64,000 nt of DNA from the NCBI RefSeq assembly GCF_025995235.1, contig NZ_BAPT01000057.1, positions 1-64,000 on the forward strand. The letters are read 5' to 3'. Below, piece by piece: positions 29,360 through 37,797 of the stretch. The notes below the pieces were generated by a model. The model saw only the letters and a list, made by a program, of their open reading frames with translations, had not been told where the DNA came from and did not search any database. The stretch is from Ameyamaea chiangmaiensis (GTDB taxonomy: Bacteria; Pseudomonadota; Alphaproteobacteria; Acetobacterales; Acetobacteraceae). Positions within the stretch are counted from its first letter, which is position 1; every line of letters begins with the position of its first letter. The translations under genes and the position numbers were made by a program.

Positions 29360-29457
29360 CTCTTTTCAAAATCCGGCGTTTGATTCACAAGCGACTCGGC
29401 GACTCGGGTTGATTCGCTTGCCTCGCTCAGGGGGTAAGCGTGGCCAGAACCCGAGTC
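29358..29457. promoter_or_regulatory. Cluster of six GANTC methylation sites upstream of rnhB-ccrM
   Basis: GANTC occurs at 29358, 29382, 29393, 29401, 29411 and 29453, including a tandem GCGACTCG repeat at 29391-29406. GANTC is the target of CcrM, encoded just downstream, so this is a likely methylation-sensed control region for the operon. Confidence 0.75.
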
Positions 29458-29512
29458 GGGCGATGCGGGGCGGCACCAGCCGCGCCGCCGCGCCCAGGGT
29501 CGGGAAGAGTGG

Positions 29513-30190
29513 ATGCCGGATTTTTCTCATGAGCGGGCGCATGGTGGCCGGGTTGCCGGCGTCGACGAAGTCGGGCGCGGTCCTCTGGCGGGGCCGGTCG
29601 TCGCGGCCGCCGTCATGTTCGCCGGCGCGGTGCCGGACGCGATCATCACCCTGCTCGATGACTCCAAGGTGCTGACCGCCCGCGCACGCCAGCGTGCCTA
29701 CGACGCCCTGATCGATAATCCGGATGTGGTCATCGGTCTGGCAGCAGCCTCGGTGCCGGAAATCGATACCCACAACATCCTGCGCGCGTCCCATATCGCG
29801 ATGGTGCGCGCCGTCGCGCGTCTGCGCGTGCGGCCGGACATGGTGCTGGTCGACGGAAATCTCGTGCCGCGCGACCTGCCATGTGCCGCACGGGCGATCG
29901 TGGGCGGGGATGGTGCCAGCGTGTCGATCGCGGCCGCCTCCATCGTCGCCAAGGTCACCCGCGACCGGCTGATGACGCGTCTCGACCGGCGTTTCGGCGC
30001 GTACGGGTGGGGACGGAACGCGGGCTATCCCACTGCCGGTCATCGTCAGGCCATGCTTGAGCATGGGGTTACCGTTCACCATCGGCGCTCCTTCGCACCG
30101 GTCAAAGCGTGTCTGGCCGCCGGGGGTGTTCTGCGACGTTCCGTTGCCACGTGCCGCCCGACGTCGCACGTGTCGGCGGACGCGGCATGA
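29513..30190 (+). CDS. rnhB: Ribonuclease HII
   Basis: Removes ribonucleotides and RNA from RNA-DNA hybrids. The 225-aa protein carries the acidic active site: GVDEVGRGPLAGPVV, LLDDSKVL, VDGN and ASIVAKVTRDR. The last ~30 residues (after HHRRSFAPV) extend beyond the family core. The stop overlaps the ccrM start (ATGA), so the pair is translationally coupled, an arrangement shared with Caulobacter relatives. Confidence 0.95.
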   Translation: MPDFSHERAHGGRVAGVDEVGRGPLAGPVVAAAVMFAGAVPDAIITLLDDSKVLTARARQRAYDALIDNPDVVIGLAAASVPEIDTHNILRASHIAMVRAVARLRVRPDMVLVDGNLVPRDLPCAARAIVGGDGASVSIAAASIVAKVTRDRLMTRLDRRFGAYGWGRNAGYPTAGHRQAMLEHGVTVHHRRSFAPVKACLAAGGVLRRSVATCRPTSHVSADAA

Positions 30191-31275
30191 GCGGCGCGCA
30201 TCATATGGAGCTCCCTCTCGACCAGATCCTGCGTGGTGAGTGCGTCGAGATGATGAGCATGCTGCCCAGCGCGTCGATCGACTGCGTCTTTGCCGATCCA
30301 CCCTACAATCTTCAGCTGCGCGGCGAACTGCGCCGGCCGGACGAATCACTGGTCGACGGCGTCGACGACGACTGGGACAAGTTCACCGATCTTCAGGAGT
30401 ATGATCGCTTCACCCGGGCATGGCTCGGAGAGGCGCGGCGGCTTTTGCGCAAGGACGGCACGCTGTGGGTGATCGGGTCGTACCACAATATCTTTCGGAT
30501 CGGCGCGATCCTGCAGGATCTGGGATTCTGGATCCTGAACGACATTATCTGGCGTAAATCCAACCCGATGCCCAATTTCCGTGGGCGGCGCTTCACCAAC
30601 GCGCACGAGACGCTGATCTGGGCCGCGCGATCGCCGGACAGCCGCTATCGCTTCAATTATCAGGCGATGAAGGCGCTCAACGACGATGTGCAGATGCGCT
30701 CGGACTGGTACCTGCCCCTGTGCACGGGGAACGAGCGGCTGCGCAACGAGCATGGGCTGAAGCTGCATCCGACCCAGAAGCCCGAGAGCCTGCTGCACCG
30801 TGTGCTGGTTGCCTCGACCGGGGTCGACGATGTCGTGCTCGACCCCTTTGCGGGGACCGGGACGACGACCGCCGTCGCCCGTCGTCTGCGCCGCCGCTTC
30901 ATCGGGATCGAGCGCCACCCCGACTACGCGGAGGCAGCGATCGGACGCGCGCGGCGCGAGCGTCCGATCGCCATCGACAGCGTGGCGACGACCCCCGCGC
31001 GGCGCGACGCCCCCCGCGTGCCGTTTGGCAGTTTTGTCGAGCGCGGCGTGCTGCCTGCCGGGACGACGGTGTTCGATCGGGCGCGACGTGTGTCGGCCAC
31101 CGTTTCGCCTGACGGCACCCTGGTGTCGGGCAGTCAGCGAGGGTCGATTCACAAGCTTGGGGCGACGCTGACGAACGCGCCGAGCTGTAACGGCTGGACG
31201 TTCTGGCACTTCGAGCGCGACGGTGCCGTCGTTCCCCTCGACGTATTGCGTTCGGAGAACACGACGACCGGGTGA
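30187..31275 (+). CDS. ccrM: Cell-cycle DNA adenine methyltransferase CcrM (GANTC)
   Basis: Methylates adenine in GANTC, marking replicated DNA during the alphaproteobacterial cell cycle. The beta-class order is visible: DPPYNLQ catalytic motif at residues 37-43, then FAGTGTT for S-adenosylmethionine binding. A C-terminal domain of about 80 residues (from RGVLPAGT) is typical of CcrM and required for recognition. At 362 aa it is close to Caulobacter CcrM (358). ATG 30187 overlaps the rnhB stop; the longer frame from 30109 is rejected. Confidence 0.96.
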   Translation: MSGAHHMELPLDQILRGECVEMMSMLPSASIDCVFADPPYNLQLRGELRRPDESLVDGVDDDWDKFTDLQEYDRFTRAWLGEARRLLRKDGTLWVIGSYHNIFRIGAILQDLGFWILNDIIWRKSNPMPNFRGRRFTNAHETLIWAARSPDSRYRFNYQAMKALNDDVQMRSDWYLPLCTGNERLRNEHGLKLHPTQKPESLLHRVLVASTGVDDVVLDPFAGTGTTTAVARRLRRRFIGIERHPDYAEAAIGRARRERPIAIDSVATTPARRDAPRVPFGSFVERGVLPAGTTVFDRARRVSATVSPDGTLVSGSQRGSIHKLGATLTNAPSCNGWTFWHFERDGAVVPLDVLRSENTTTG

Positions 31276-31293
31276 TCTGTCGTCGGTGTGTCG

Positions 31294-31707
31294 TCAGGAG
31301 GCGGCCGTCGGCGCGACGCCGAGGCCATGCAGTTCGGCCACGATGTCTTGCGCCGCGCAGGGCTTGGGCAACATCCGCTCATCGGGATGCGGCCGCCCTT
31401 GTTCCCGGACGCGGTCTGGCGCACCGGTGGTGAAGATGACCGGCGTGCCGCGACGGTGGTGCCGGATATGGTCGGCAAGCGCCACGCCATCGTGCTGGCC
31501 AGGGATGTTGACGTCGGTTACGACTGCCCGCACGACAAGGCCGGGATCCTGAAGGGAGACGACGGCGTCGTCGGCGGATTCAAACTCGATGACGTCATAG
31601 CCCGACTGTCGCAGCTCGCACGACACGTCAAGACGCAGCAGCGGGTCGTCTTCGACCGCGACGACGGTTCCGTGTCGCATGAACGCCTGCTCGCCCTGCT
31701 CCGGCAT
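31294..31707 (-). CDS. Single-domain response regulator (receiver only)
   Basis: 137-aa protein consisting of one receiver domain, with all key residues: acidic pair in AVEDDPL, phosphoacceptor Asp in VVTDVNIPG, Thr in IFTTG and Lys in LPKP. No output domain. ATG 31707 is chosen because AAGGGGGAAA precedes it; ATG 31680 is an alternative. A GGAAC-N16-CGTT promoter at 31743-31767 suggests control by the general stress sigma factor, as for the lone receivers that tune the PhyR-EcfG pathway. It converges on ccrM. Confidence 0.9.
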   Translation of the reverse strand: MPEQGEQAFMRHGTVVAVEDDPLLRLDVSCELRQSGYDVIEFESADDAVVSLQDPGLVVRAVVTDVNIPGQHDGVALADHIRHHRRGTPVIFTTGAPDRVREQGRPHPDERMLPKPCAAQDIVAELHGLGVAPTAAS

Positions 31708-31742
31708 CGCTTTCCCCCTTCATGAGAGCCTGTGACGGTGCC

Positions 31743-31767
31743 AACGTGAGTGGTCCGCGTTCGTTCC
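31743..31767 (-). promoter_or_regulatory. EcfG-type promoter for the single-domain response regulator
   Basis: Read on the minus strand, GGAAC (31767-31763) and CGTT (31746-31743) are 16 bp apart, a perfect match to the EcfG core pattern, with the gene start about 36 nt downstream. Confidence 0.72.
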
Positions 31768-31789
31768 GACGTTTCGCGATCCGGCACAC

Positions 31790-32653
31790 ATGGTCGGGAA
31801 GAAGGGTCTCGGAGTGAAGAATGTCCACGGTCTTGGCTGCCGCCTTCGTCACTGGCTAAGTGCCTGGGGACTGGTCGCCGATGGAGCGTCGGTCGAGACG
31901 CCGCGCGGCCTGCTGCTGCCGGTCATCGTTGAAGCGGAGCAGCGATGCGCCATGCTCAAGGTCAGCGCCGACGCAAGCGAACGCGCCGGCATGCGGCTGC
32001 TGCGCGCCTGGGCAGGCCGCGGCGCGGTACGCGTCTTTCGGCAGGAAGACGATGCCCTTCTGATGGCGCGTGGCTCCGCCTCGCTACTGGATGAACCCTG
32101 CGACGACCGGGCGTGCGCGGTCCTGTGCGACGTGATCGGGCGGCTGCATGACCATTCGGTCGATCCGCGCGGGTATGTGCCGCTGGCGGTCTGGTTCCAG
32201 GCCCTTCTGGAGGCGCCGGAGACGTCTGGTGCGGTCATCATGGCCGGCCGCCACGTGGCGTTCGAACTGCTGGCAGCTTCGTCCCCCTCCGGCGTGCTGC
32301 ACGGCGATCTTCATCATGGGAACGTGCTATGGTTCGGTCCGACGTCGGGCTGGAGTGCGATCGACCCGAAGGGGCTGGTCGGACCGCTGGCCTTCGACTA
32401 CGTGCCGATGTTCCTCAACCCGGACCTTGCCGATCCGGGCCGCAGCACGGCCCGCGACGCAGCGTCGCTGGACCGGCGGCTGGCGCTGGTCGAAGCCCGC
32501 GCCGGGCGATCGCGCGACGAACTGCTGCGATGGGTACTGGCCTATGCCTGTCTGTCGGCGCTGTGGTCGCGTGCGGACGGGCAGGGGGACGGGGTCGCCT
32601 TATCGGTCGCGGACCTGGCCGCACGGCGCCTCGGTCTGGTTCGGACGCGCTGA
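31790..32653 (+). CDS. Aminoglycoside 6-phosphotransferase-like kinase (APH(6)/hydroxyurea kinase family)
   Basis: 287-aa kinase-fold protein with the catalytic loop HGDLHHGNVL and the metal-binding IDPKGLVGP, the combination typical of the streptomycin 6-phosphotransferase/hydroxyurea-resistance family (PF04655). The N-terminal lobe has LLPVIVEAEQRCAMLKV, with the likely ATP-binding Lys. No ribosome site precedes ATG 31790, but GAAGGG at 31801-31806 fits an in-frame GTG at 31814, shortening the protein by 8 residues. The natural substrate may not be an antibiotic; resistance is not shown by sequence. It ends 5 nt from convergent pssA. Confidence 0.85.
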   Translation: MVGKKGLGVKNVHGLGCRLRHWLSAWGLVADGASVETPRGLLLPVIVEAEQRCAMLKVSADASERAGMRLLRAWAGRGAVRVFRQEDDALLMARGSASLLDEPCDDRACAVLCDVIGRLHDHSVDPRGYVPLAVWFQALLEAPETSGAVIMAGRHVAFELLAASSPSGVLHGDLHHGNVLWFGPTSGWSAIDPKGLVGPLAFDYVPMFLNPDLADPGRSTARDAASLDRRLALVEARAGRSRDELLRWVLAYACLSALWSRADGQGDGVALSVADLAARRLGLVRTR

Positions 32654-32658
32654 GGCGA

Positions 32659-33534
32659 TCAGGCCGCCGAAGGGGCGCCGTCGTCGTCCTCGACATCTTC
32701 CTGCAGGTCATCGGCGGCTTTCTTCAGGCGATGAAAGCTGCGGCGGCTGAGCGGCAACAGGGCGAGGTAGATGACGCCCGCGGCGGCCAGTGCGGCCCAT
32801 GGATCAGCGACCAGAACCGCCGCATACCCGCCGATGCCCAGCATCATCGGCAGGACGTAGACCGCTGGCACCTTGAAGTTCTTGAACGACCAGACTGGCA
32901 GCGTCGAGACCAGCAGGAACGCCGTCCCGCCCAGCGATAGGGCGGACATCCAGGGCTCGTGCGTCAGGCGCAGCAGGCCATCGAGGTCGAGCGTCTGCGC
33001 CTCAAGGCCCAGAAAAACGGGGAACAGCGCCAGCCCGGCGCCGGCGGGAGCCGGGACGCCGGTGAAGAAATTGCTGGCGTATTTCGGCTTCTCGTCCTCA
33101 TCGTCAAGGCCCGCGTTGAAACGGGCGAGGCGCAGCGCCATGCACACGGTGAACATGATACAGGGCACGAAACCGTAGGGTCCGGCACGGTCCAGCCCCC
33201 ACAGATAGAGCACAAAGCCCGGCGCCACGCCGAAGCACATGAAATCGGACAGGCTGTCGAACTCGGCGCCAAAGCGGCTGGTCGCGCGCAGGAGGCGGGC
33301 GATACGCCCGTCCAGGCCGTCAATGCACGCGGCAATCAGCAACGCTACAGCGGCGCCGGAGAACCGCCCTTCCAGAGCATACCGCATGCCGGTCAGGCCC
33401 GAACACAGGCCCAGCATCGTCATGATGTTCGGGATCAGCCGATTGAACGATGGGCCACGCACGCGGGCGCGGGGGCGCCGCATGCGACGCAGTCGGCGCA
33501 GGCGTCGTCGTGCCCGTGGCGGGTCGGCTGCCAC
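32659..33534 (-). CDS. pssA: CDP-diacylglycerol-serine O-phosphatidyltransferase
   Basis: Makes phosphatidylserine from CDP-diacylglycerol and serine in the inner membrane. The CDP-alcohol phosphotransferase motif is intact: DGLDGRIAR, then FGAEFDSLSD. The protein is 291 aa with about 8 hydrophobic helices, an Arg-rich N-terminus and an acidic C-terminal tail. The GTG start is 4 nt after the psd stop, so pssA and psd form the usual two-gene unit for phosphatidylethanolamine synthesis. Confidence 0.95.
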   Translation of the reverse strand: MAADPPRARRRLRRLRRMRRPRARVRGPSFNRLIPNIMTMLGLCSGLTGMRYALEGRFSGAAVALLIAACIDGLDGRIARLLRATSRFGAEFDSLSDFMCFGVAPGFVLYLWGLDRAGPYGFVPCIMFTVCMALRLARFNAGLDDEDEKPKYASNFFTGVPAPAGAGLALFPVFLGLEAQTLDLDGLLRLTHEPWMSALSLGGTAFLLVSTLPVWSFKNFKVPAVYVLPMMLGIGGYAAVLVADPWAALAAAGVIYLALLPLSRRSFHRLKKAADDLQEDVEDDDGAPSAA

Positions 33535-33538
33535 GGGG

Positions 33539-34213
33539 TCAGAGACGGGCGAGAACGGTCTCGCCGCCGATCATGGTCTGCCCGACCTCGACCAGCGGCT
33601 CCACGCCCGGTGGCAGATAGACATCGGTCCGGGAGCCGAAGCGGATCAGGCCGAAGCGCTCGCCAGCCTCGAACACCATGCCGTCCCGGGCCGAGCACAG
33701 GATGCGCCGGGCGATCAGTCCCGCGATCTGCACCACGGCGATGTTCCGTCCGTCGCGCAGCGTCAGGCGCAGTGCGTTGCGCTCGTTCAGGTCGGACGCC
33801 TTGTCGAGGCTGGCGTTGAGGAACTGCCCGGCATGGTAGGCCACACCCGTGACGGTGCCGGCTGCCGGCATGCGGTTCACATGCACGTCCAGCACCGACA
33901 GGAACGTGGCGACGCGCCAGACCGGCTGGTCCCCCATCGCGAGTTCGGCCGGCGGCGCGATTTTCTCGATCGAGACGACACGCCCGTCGGCCGCCGACAC
34001 CACGACATCGCCCGCTGGCGTCACGCGTTTGGGGTCGCGGAAGAAATACAGGCAGAAGCCGAAGAAAAGTCCGGAAAGCGTCCCCAGTGCCCGGGTCGGC
34101 CGCCAGCCCGTCGCGCGGCCCATCAGCAGGCCGGCACCGGAGGCAAGCAGGAACGGACGCGCCGCAGGGTGCGGTTTGGCCAGGACGAGGCGGAGGGACT
34201 GGATCAACGACAT
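33539..34213 (-). CDS. psd: Phosphatidylserine decarboxylase
   Basis: Converts phosphatidylserine to phosphatidylethanolamine. The 224-aa protein is the short (type II) form found in alphaproteobacteria. It has FRDPKR, the catalytic VNRMPAAG region and the self-cleavage site RFGSRTDVY, where cleavage before Ser creates the pyruvoyl group. ATG 34213 (MSLIQSLRL) is chosen over the upstream start at 34252, which gives extra unconserved residues. Confidence 0.95.
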   Translation of the reverse strand: MSLIQSLRLVLAKPHPAARPFLLASGAGLLMGRATGWRPTRALGTLSGLFFGFCLYFFRDPKRVTPAGDVVVSAADGRVVSIEKIAPPAELAMGDQPVWRVATFLSVLDVHVNRMPAAGTVTGVAYHAGQFLNASLDKASDLNERNALRLTLRDGRNIAVVQIAGLIARRILCSARDGMVFEAGERFGLIRFGSRTDVYLPPGVEPLVEVGQTMIGGETVLARL

Positions 34214-34350
34214 AACGCTGTCATGACGGCACTCGCCGGGGTGGTCAAGCATTGCAGGGTGCGCCCGGCCGCAATTGCGCGTGGGCCGGGCCGGGCGCTA
34301 CGGTCTGGCGCGGTGTGCCGGACCGGCGCTACCCGCAGCGGAGACGTGTC

Positions 34351-35073
34351 ATGACCCTCTCGATCATCCCCATTCCCGTGCTGTCCGACAACTATGCGTG
34401 GCTGGCCGTCGATGCGGCGACGGGTACGGTCGCCGTCGTCGATCCCGGCGAGGCCGCCCCGGTCGCGCAGGTTTTGGGCCGCGACGGTCGCCTGGACCTG
34501 ATCCTGTTGACCCATCATCATGCCGACCATGTGGGCGGTGTCGCGGAGCTGCGCCGGCAGTACGGCGCACGGGTGATCGGCAACGGGGCCGACGCGGCGA
34601 GGCTGCCCGCGCTCGATATCGCGGTGGCGCCGGGCGATCAGGTCGCGATCGGTGAAAGCCGTGGCGTCGTGATCGACACGCCCGGGCACACGCTGGGCCA
34701 CGTCGCGTTCTATTTCGCCGACTCGCGCGCCGTGTTTACGGGCGACACGCTGTTCAGCCTTGGCTGCGGCCGGTTGTTTGAGGGGACCGCCGCCGACATG
34801 TTCGGGTCACTCGGGCGGCTGAAGGCGCTTCCGGACAATACGATGGTGTATGCAGGGCACGAATACACGATGTCCAACGCGGCATTTGCCCGCCATGTCG
34901 AACAGCCCCATGATGCCCTCGCACAGCGCTGTGCCGACATCGAGCGCCTGCGTGCGGAGGACCGTCCGACGCTGCCCGTGGCGCTGGGCGTCGAAAAAGC
35001 GACAAATCCGTTTCTCCGGGCCCCCGACGTCGCGTCGCTCGCGCGGCTTCGGCAACAAAAGGACAGCTTCTGA
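34351..35073 (+). CDS. gloB: Hydroxyacylglutathione hydrolase (glyoxalase II)
   Basis: Hydrolyses S-lactoylglutathione to lactate, completing methylglyoxal detoxification begun by GloA (6738). The 240-aa metallo-beta-lactamase fold has THHHADHVGG, DTPGHTLGH, FTGDTLFSLGCGRLFEG and the C-terminal HEYTMSNA. ATG 34351 is chosen. It overlaps the following glutathione transferase gene by one base (TGATG). Confidence 0.96.
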   Translation: MTLSIIPIPVLSDNYAWLAVDAATGTVAVVDPGEAAPVAQVLGRDGRLDLILLTHHHADHVGGVAELRRQYGARVIGNGADAARLPALDIAVAPGDQVAIGESRGVVIDTPGHTLGHVAFYFADSRAVFTGDTLFSLGCGRLFEGTAADMFGSLGRLKALPDNTMVYAGHEYTMSNAAFARHVEQPHDALAQRCADIERLRAEDRPTLPVALGVEKATNPFLRAPDVASLARLRQQKDSF

Positions 35074-35657
35074 TGCGCCTCTTTCACACTCCGGGCAGTC
35101 CGTATGCGCGCAAGGTCCGCGCCGCGATTCATGTCCTGCAGATGACCGACCAGATCGAGCTGATCAAGGTCGACCTGGCCGACCCGCCCGCGGAGCTGAT
35201 GGCCGCCAATCCCCTTGGCAAGGTGCCGGCCCTCGTCACCCCCGACGGCGTCGCGATCTATGACAGCCCGGTGATCATCGACTATCTGAGCGAGTTGACC
35301 GACAGCCATGTGGTCGTGCCGTCCTATGGCGCAACACGCTGGCTGTCGATGAAGCAGCAGGCGTTGGGCGACGGCATCGCCGATGCGGCGATCTTCATCC
35401 GCCGCCTTGCCCGTGCGAATGTGCCAGCGGACAATGCTATGGCACAGGCGCAGTTCCGCGCCATCCGCCGCAGCATCGACCTTCTGGAAGTGCGTGTCCC
35501 CGGCCCTCATCCCGATGTGGGCAAGCTGGCCATTGCGGCGGCACTGGATTTCCTCAACCGCGTGGGAATGGAGACGGACTGGGCCGCGTCTCACCCGGCC
35601 CTTGCCCGCTGGTTCGACACGTTCATGCAGCTTCCATGCATGACCGAGAGCGCCTGA
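35073..35657 (+). CDS. Glutathione S-transferase family protein
   Basis: 194-aa cytosolic GST: a thioredoxin-like N-terminal domain with SPYARKVR at the active site, cis-Pro in KVPALV and the DSPVIIDYL glutathione-gamma-glutamyl site, then an all-helical C-terminal domain. Coupling to gloB by a one-base overlap suggests a glutathione-dependent detoxification pair. Substrate unknown. Confidence 0.92.
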   Translation: MRLFHTPGSPYARKVRAAIHVLQMTDQIELIKVDLADPPAELMAANPLGKVPALVTPDGVAIYDSPVIIDYLSELTDSHVVVPSYGATRWLSMKQQALGDGIADAAIFIRRLARANVPADNAMAQAQFRAIRRSIDLLEVRVPGPHPDVGKLAIAAALDFLNRVGMETDWAASHPALARWFDTFMQLPCMTESA

Positions 35658-35663
35658 GGCGCG

Positions 35664-36704
35664 TCAGGGTGGGCTGGCGGCTCCGGCGCCCAGCCGCCAC
35701 GCGGCGATCAGGTCGCGCAGCGGAAGCGTCCCGGCGAGGACCGTGCCGGAGCGGACGCTGAGCGGGATCTGCACGGGGTCGGGCACACGGCCACCATCCC
35801 GCAGCAGCACGGCGCGCAGGTCCGGCGGCAGCGCACCCGCCCCGGACAGGGCATCGGCCGCGTCGCGCACATGGCTTGCGATCAGCGTCGCATCCCCGAC
35901 CGCGTCGGGCCCGCAGCAACGGTGCAGTTGGCCGGCCATGTGCAGGGTCATGGGCCCCCAGTGCGTGACGGCGGTCCGCAGGGCCACCGCGGCCGTCTGC
36001 TGCGTGTCGGTCGAGACACCGAACGCCGCGTCGAGGTCGTGTAGCGGCCAGGGCGACGGCGACCCGTCGGGGAATGTCCCGTCCCTCACCGTCAGCCGCA
36101 GCGTGAAGGTGCCCGCGATCGGATCCGGACGGATGGCCAGCGAGACTCCCTGAAGCGCCACCGGCCATGCCGGTGCATCCAATGACCGGGCCCGCACGTC
36201 GATCCGCGTCGTGCCGTGGCCGGTCCATGGGACGGTCACGACCAGAGCGCGCGCGATGACGCGTTGTGGCCCCAGCGCCCGAAACGCCGCGCGCCATCCG
36301 GAGAACCCGGTGTGGTCGGAGGCGTCGCCGTCGGCGGTAGGCAACACCGCCTGCGGGCCATCCGTCGACAGGCGCAGCCGTGTCGGGCTGAACGGCCCAA
36401 GTGCGAGGCGCAGTGTTGGTGCACCCCACCCCACGTGTCCGGCTGAGGGGATGCGGACGATGACGCGCGGATTGACGAGTGTCAGCGTCGCCGCGAATGG
36501 CCAGCCCCCGCGCCGGGCCTCGGCATAGTCCGCCTGACCCCCGGCGTCGCGGATCGTCCCGATCGTGGCGTCCAGCCTGTGACGCAGTGCCTGGAGGCCG
36601 AGAGCCCAGAGACATGTGTCGGCAACGAGGACGAGCCCCACGCCGGCCAGCGCCGCGATGGCGCGTCGTCGAATCGTGATGCTGCGGTCAGGGAAGTTAT
36701 CCAC
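35664..36704 (-). CDS. DUF2125 family protein
   Basis: 346-aa protein with one N-terminal membrane helix (AIAALAGVGLVLVADTCLWAL) and a long beta-rich periplasmic part, matching the alphaproteobacterial DUF2125 family; function unknown. The GTG start at 36704 lies within a DnaA box at 36697-36705, next to the candidate origin region. It converges on the GST gene with a 6-nt gap. Confidence 0.8.
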   Translation of the reverse strand: MDNFPDRSITIRRRAIAALAGVGLVLVADTCLWALGLQALRHRLDATIGTIRDAGGQADYAEARRGGWPFAATLTLVNPRVIVRIPSAGHVGWGAPTLRLALGPFSPTRLRLSTDGPQAVLPTADGDASDHTGFSGWRAAFRALGPQRVIARALVVTVPWTGHGTTRIDVRARSLDAPAWPVALQGVSLAIRPDPIAGTFTLRLTVRDGTFPDGSPSPWPLHDLDAAFGVSTDTQQTAAVALRTAVTHWGPMTLHMAGQLHRCCGPDAVGDATLIASHVRDAADALSGAGALPPDLRAVLLRDGGRVPDPVQIPLSVRSGTVLAGTLPLRDLIAAWRLGAGAASPP

Positions 36705-37086
36705 AGTTGGTGCTGCTCATGGTGTGGACGCGACGATGGCGGCGGGAAATATCTTTAGGTCGACCGGGAACTGGCATCAGTGTAGAGAAAGATAATTCTG
36801 TAATAACGATTTTTTTGAAATGAAGATAAAGTTATTGTCTGTCGCGGCAGATCTTGCAGGCTGCGCGTGCCCTGACGGATAAGAGGGGCCCGTTGCGCGG
36901 GTCGCTTCCATCCGTGCTGGAAGGACGAGCGCCCACAGAGTTATCCACAGGGGTGTCACGCGCGGGGGACGTGGGTCAGCACCGGATTGTCGGCTTCCAG
37001 CCTTGTCCACGCGTTGCGGACCGCAAGCAATAACGCGCCGCGTTCACGTGTTGCCTCGATCGGCGCGCCGATCACGATGTGGATAA
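36697..37086. other. Candidate replication origin: DnaA boxes with AT-rich element
   Basis: Perfect TTATCCACA boxes lie at 36697-36705 and 36941-36949, and the reverse form TGTGGATAA at 37078-37086 (inside the plsC tail). Between the first two, 36781-36840 has only 14 G/C in 60 bases, in a genome otherwise well above 60% GC, and could be a DNA-unwinding element. A GANTC site (36671-36675) is next to the first box. The 251-nt gap 36705-36955 holds no gene. This may be oriC or another DnaA-controlled element. Confidence 0.6.
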
Positions 37087-37696
37087 TCCCCGGACGTTTG
37101 ATGAACGCGTTGCGCCCCCAGCAGTGCCCGGAATCGGTGACCACCGGCACGACCGGCAGATGCGCGTGGGTGGCCATGGCCGCCAGGCCCGGCTGCAGCG
37201 GCACGATCTCGCCCGGTCGGGTGCGCGTGCCCTCGGGAAAGATGACGATCTGGCGCGCGTCGGCCGCCGCCTCACGCGTGTCGGACAGAAGCTTCCGCAT
37301 TGCCTTCGCGCCGGCCGTGCGCTCCACGGCGATCATCCCGGAAGCGAGCAGCATCGGACCGACCAGCGGCAGGCGCGTCAGTTCGCGCTTCATCACGTAG
37401 GCCGGACGTGGGACGAGGTTCATCCAGACCAGCGTGTCGAAGGCGGACTGGTGCTGCGAGGCGATAACGCACGGCGTGCCGGCCGGCAGGTGTTCGAGAC
37501 CGCTGACCCGGACCTCGATCCCGCAGAGCGCGCGCAGGCAGGCCAGCGAGACGCGTGTCCACAGCTGAGCGTAGCCCAGCGCCCAGGGGCGGGCGAAGGC
37601 GCGCAGCGGTAGCGAGACCACTCCCATGACCAGCGTCACTACGGCAAACGTCACGTTGAACGCGCAGGCCCGAAGAACGACCAGGGGAGATGTCAT
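36956..37696 (-). CDS. plsC: 1-acyl-sn-glycerol-3-phosphate acyltransferase
   Basis: Makes phosphatidic acid by acylating the sn-2 position of lysophosphatidic acid. The 246-aa membrane protein has an N-terminal hydrophobic segment and the acyltransferase motifs HQSAFD and FPEGTRTRPGE, plus GMIAVER. It is one of several phospholipid genes here (pssA, psd). Its tail carries a DnaA box at 37078-37086. Confidence 0.94.
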   Translation of the reverse strand: MTSPLVVLRACAFNVTFAVVTLVMGVVSLPLRAFARPWALGYAQLWTRVSLACLRALCGIEVRVSGLEHLPAGTPCVIASQHQSAFDTLVWMNLVPRPAYVMKRELTRLPLVGPMLLASGMIAVERTAGAKAMRKLLSDTREAAADARQIVIFPEGTRTRPGEIVPLQPGLAAMATHAHLPVVPVVTDSGHCWGRNAFIKRPGIIHIVIGAPIEATRERGALLLAVRNAWTRLEADNPVLTHVPRA

Positions 37697-37764
37697 GAAG
37701 AGCTGCTGCCTCTGATGTCACGAACGGGCACGGCCGATGCGGGGCGTGCGCGCCCTGCACACCA

Positions 37765-37787
37765 GAAAAACCCCGCCTAGGCAAGCG
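37765..37787 (-). terminator. Terminator after the ftsE-ftsX-ydcF operon
   Basis: Read on the minus strand, a short stem (CTTGC-ctag-GCGGG, with two G-T pairs) ends in GGTTTTTC, about 12 nt after the YdcF-like stop. Confidence 0.5.
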
Positions 37788-37797
37788 CCGCGCGGAT

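Noticed and set aside
30109..30186. Upstream in-frame start for ccrM
   Set aside because: Those codons overlap rnhB; ATG 30187 gives the normal family length and an ATGA overlap with the rnhB stop.
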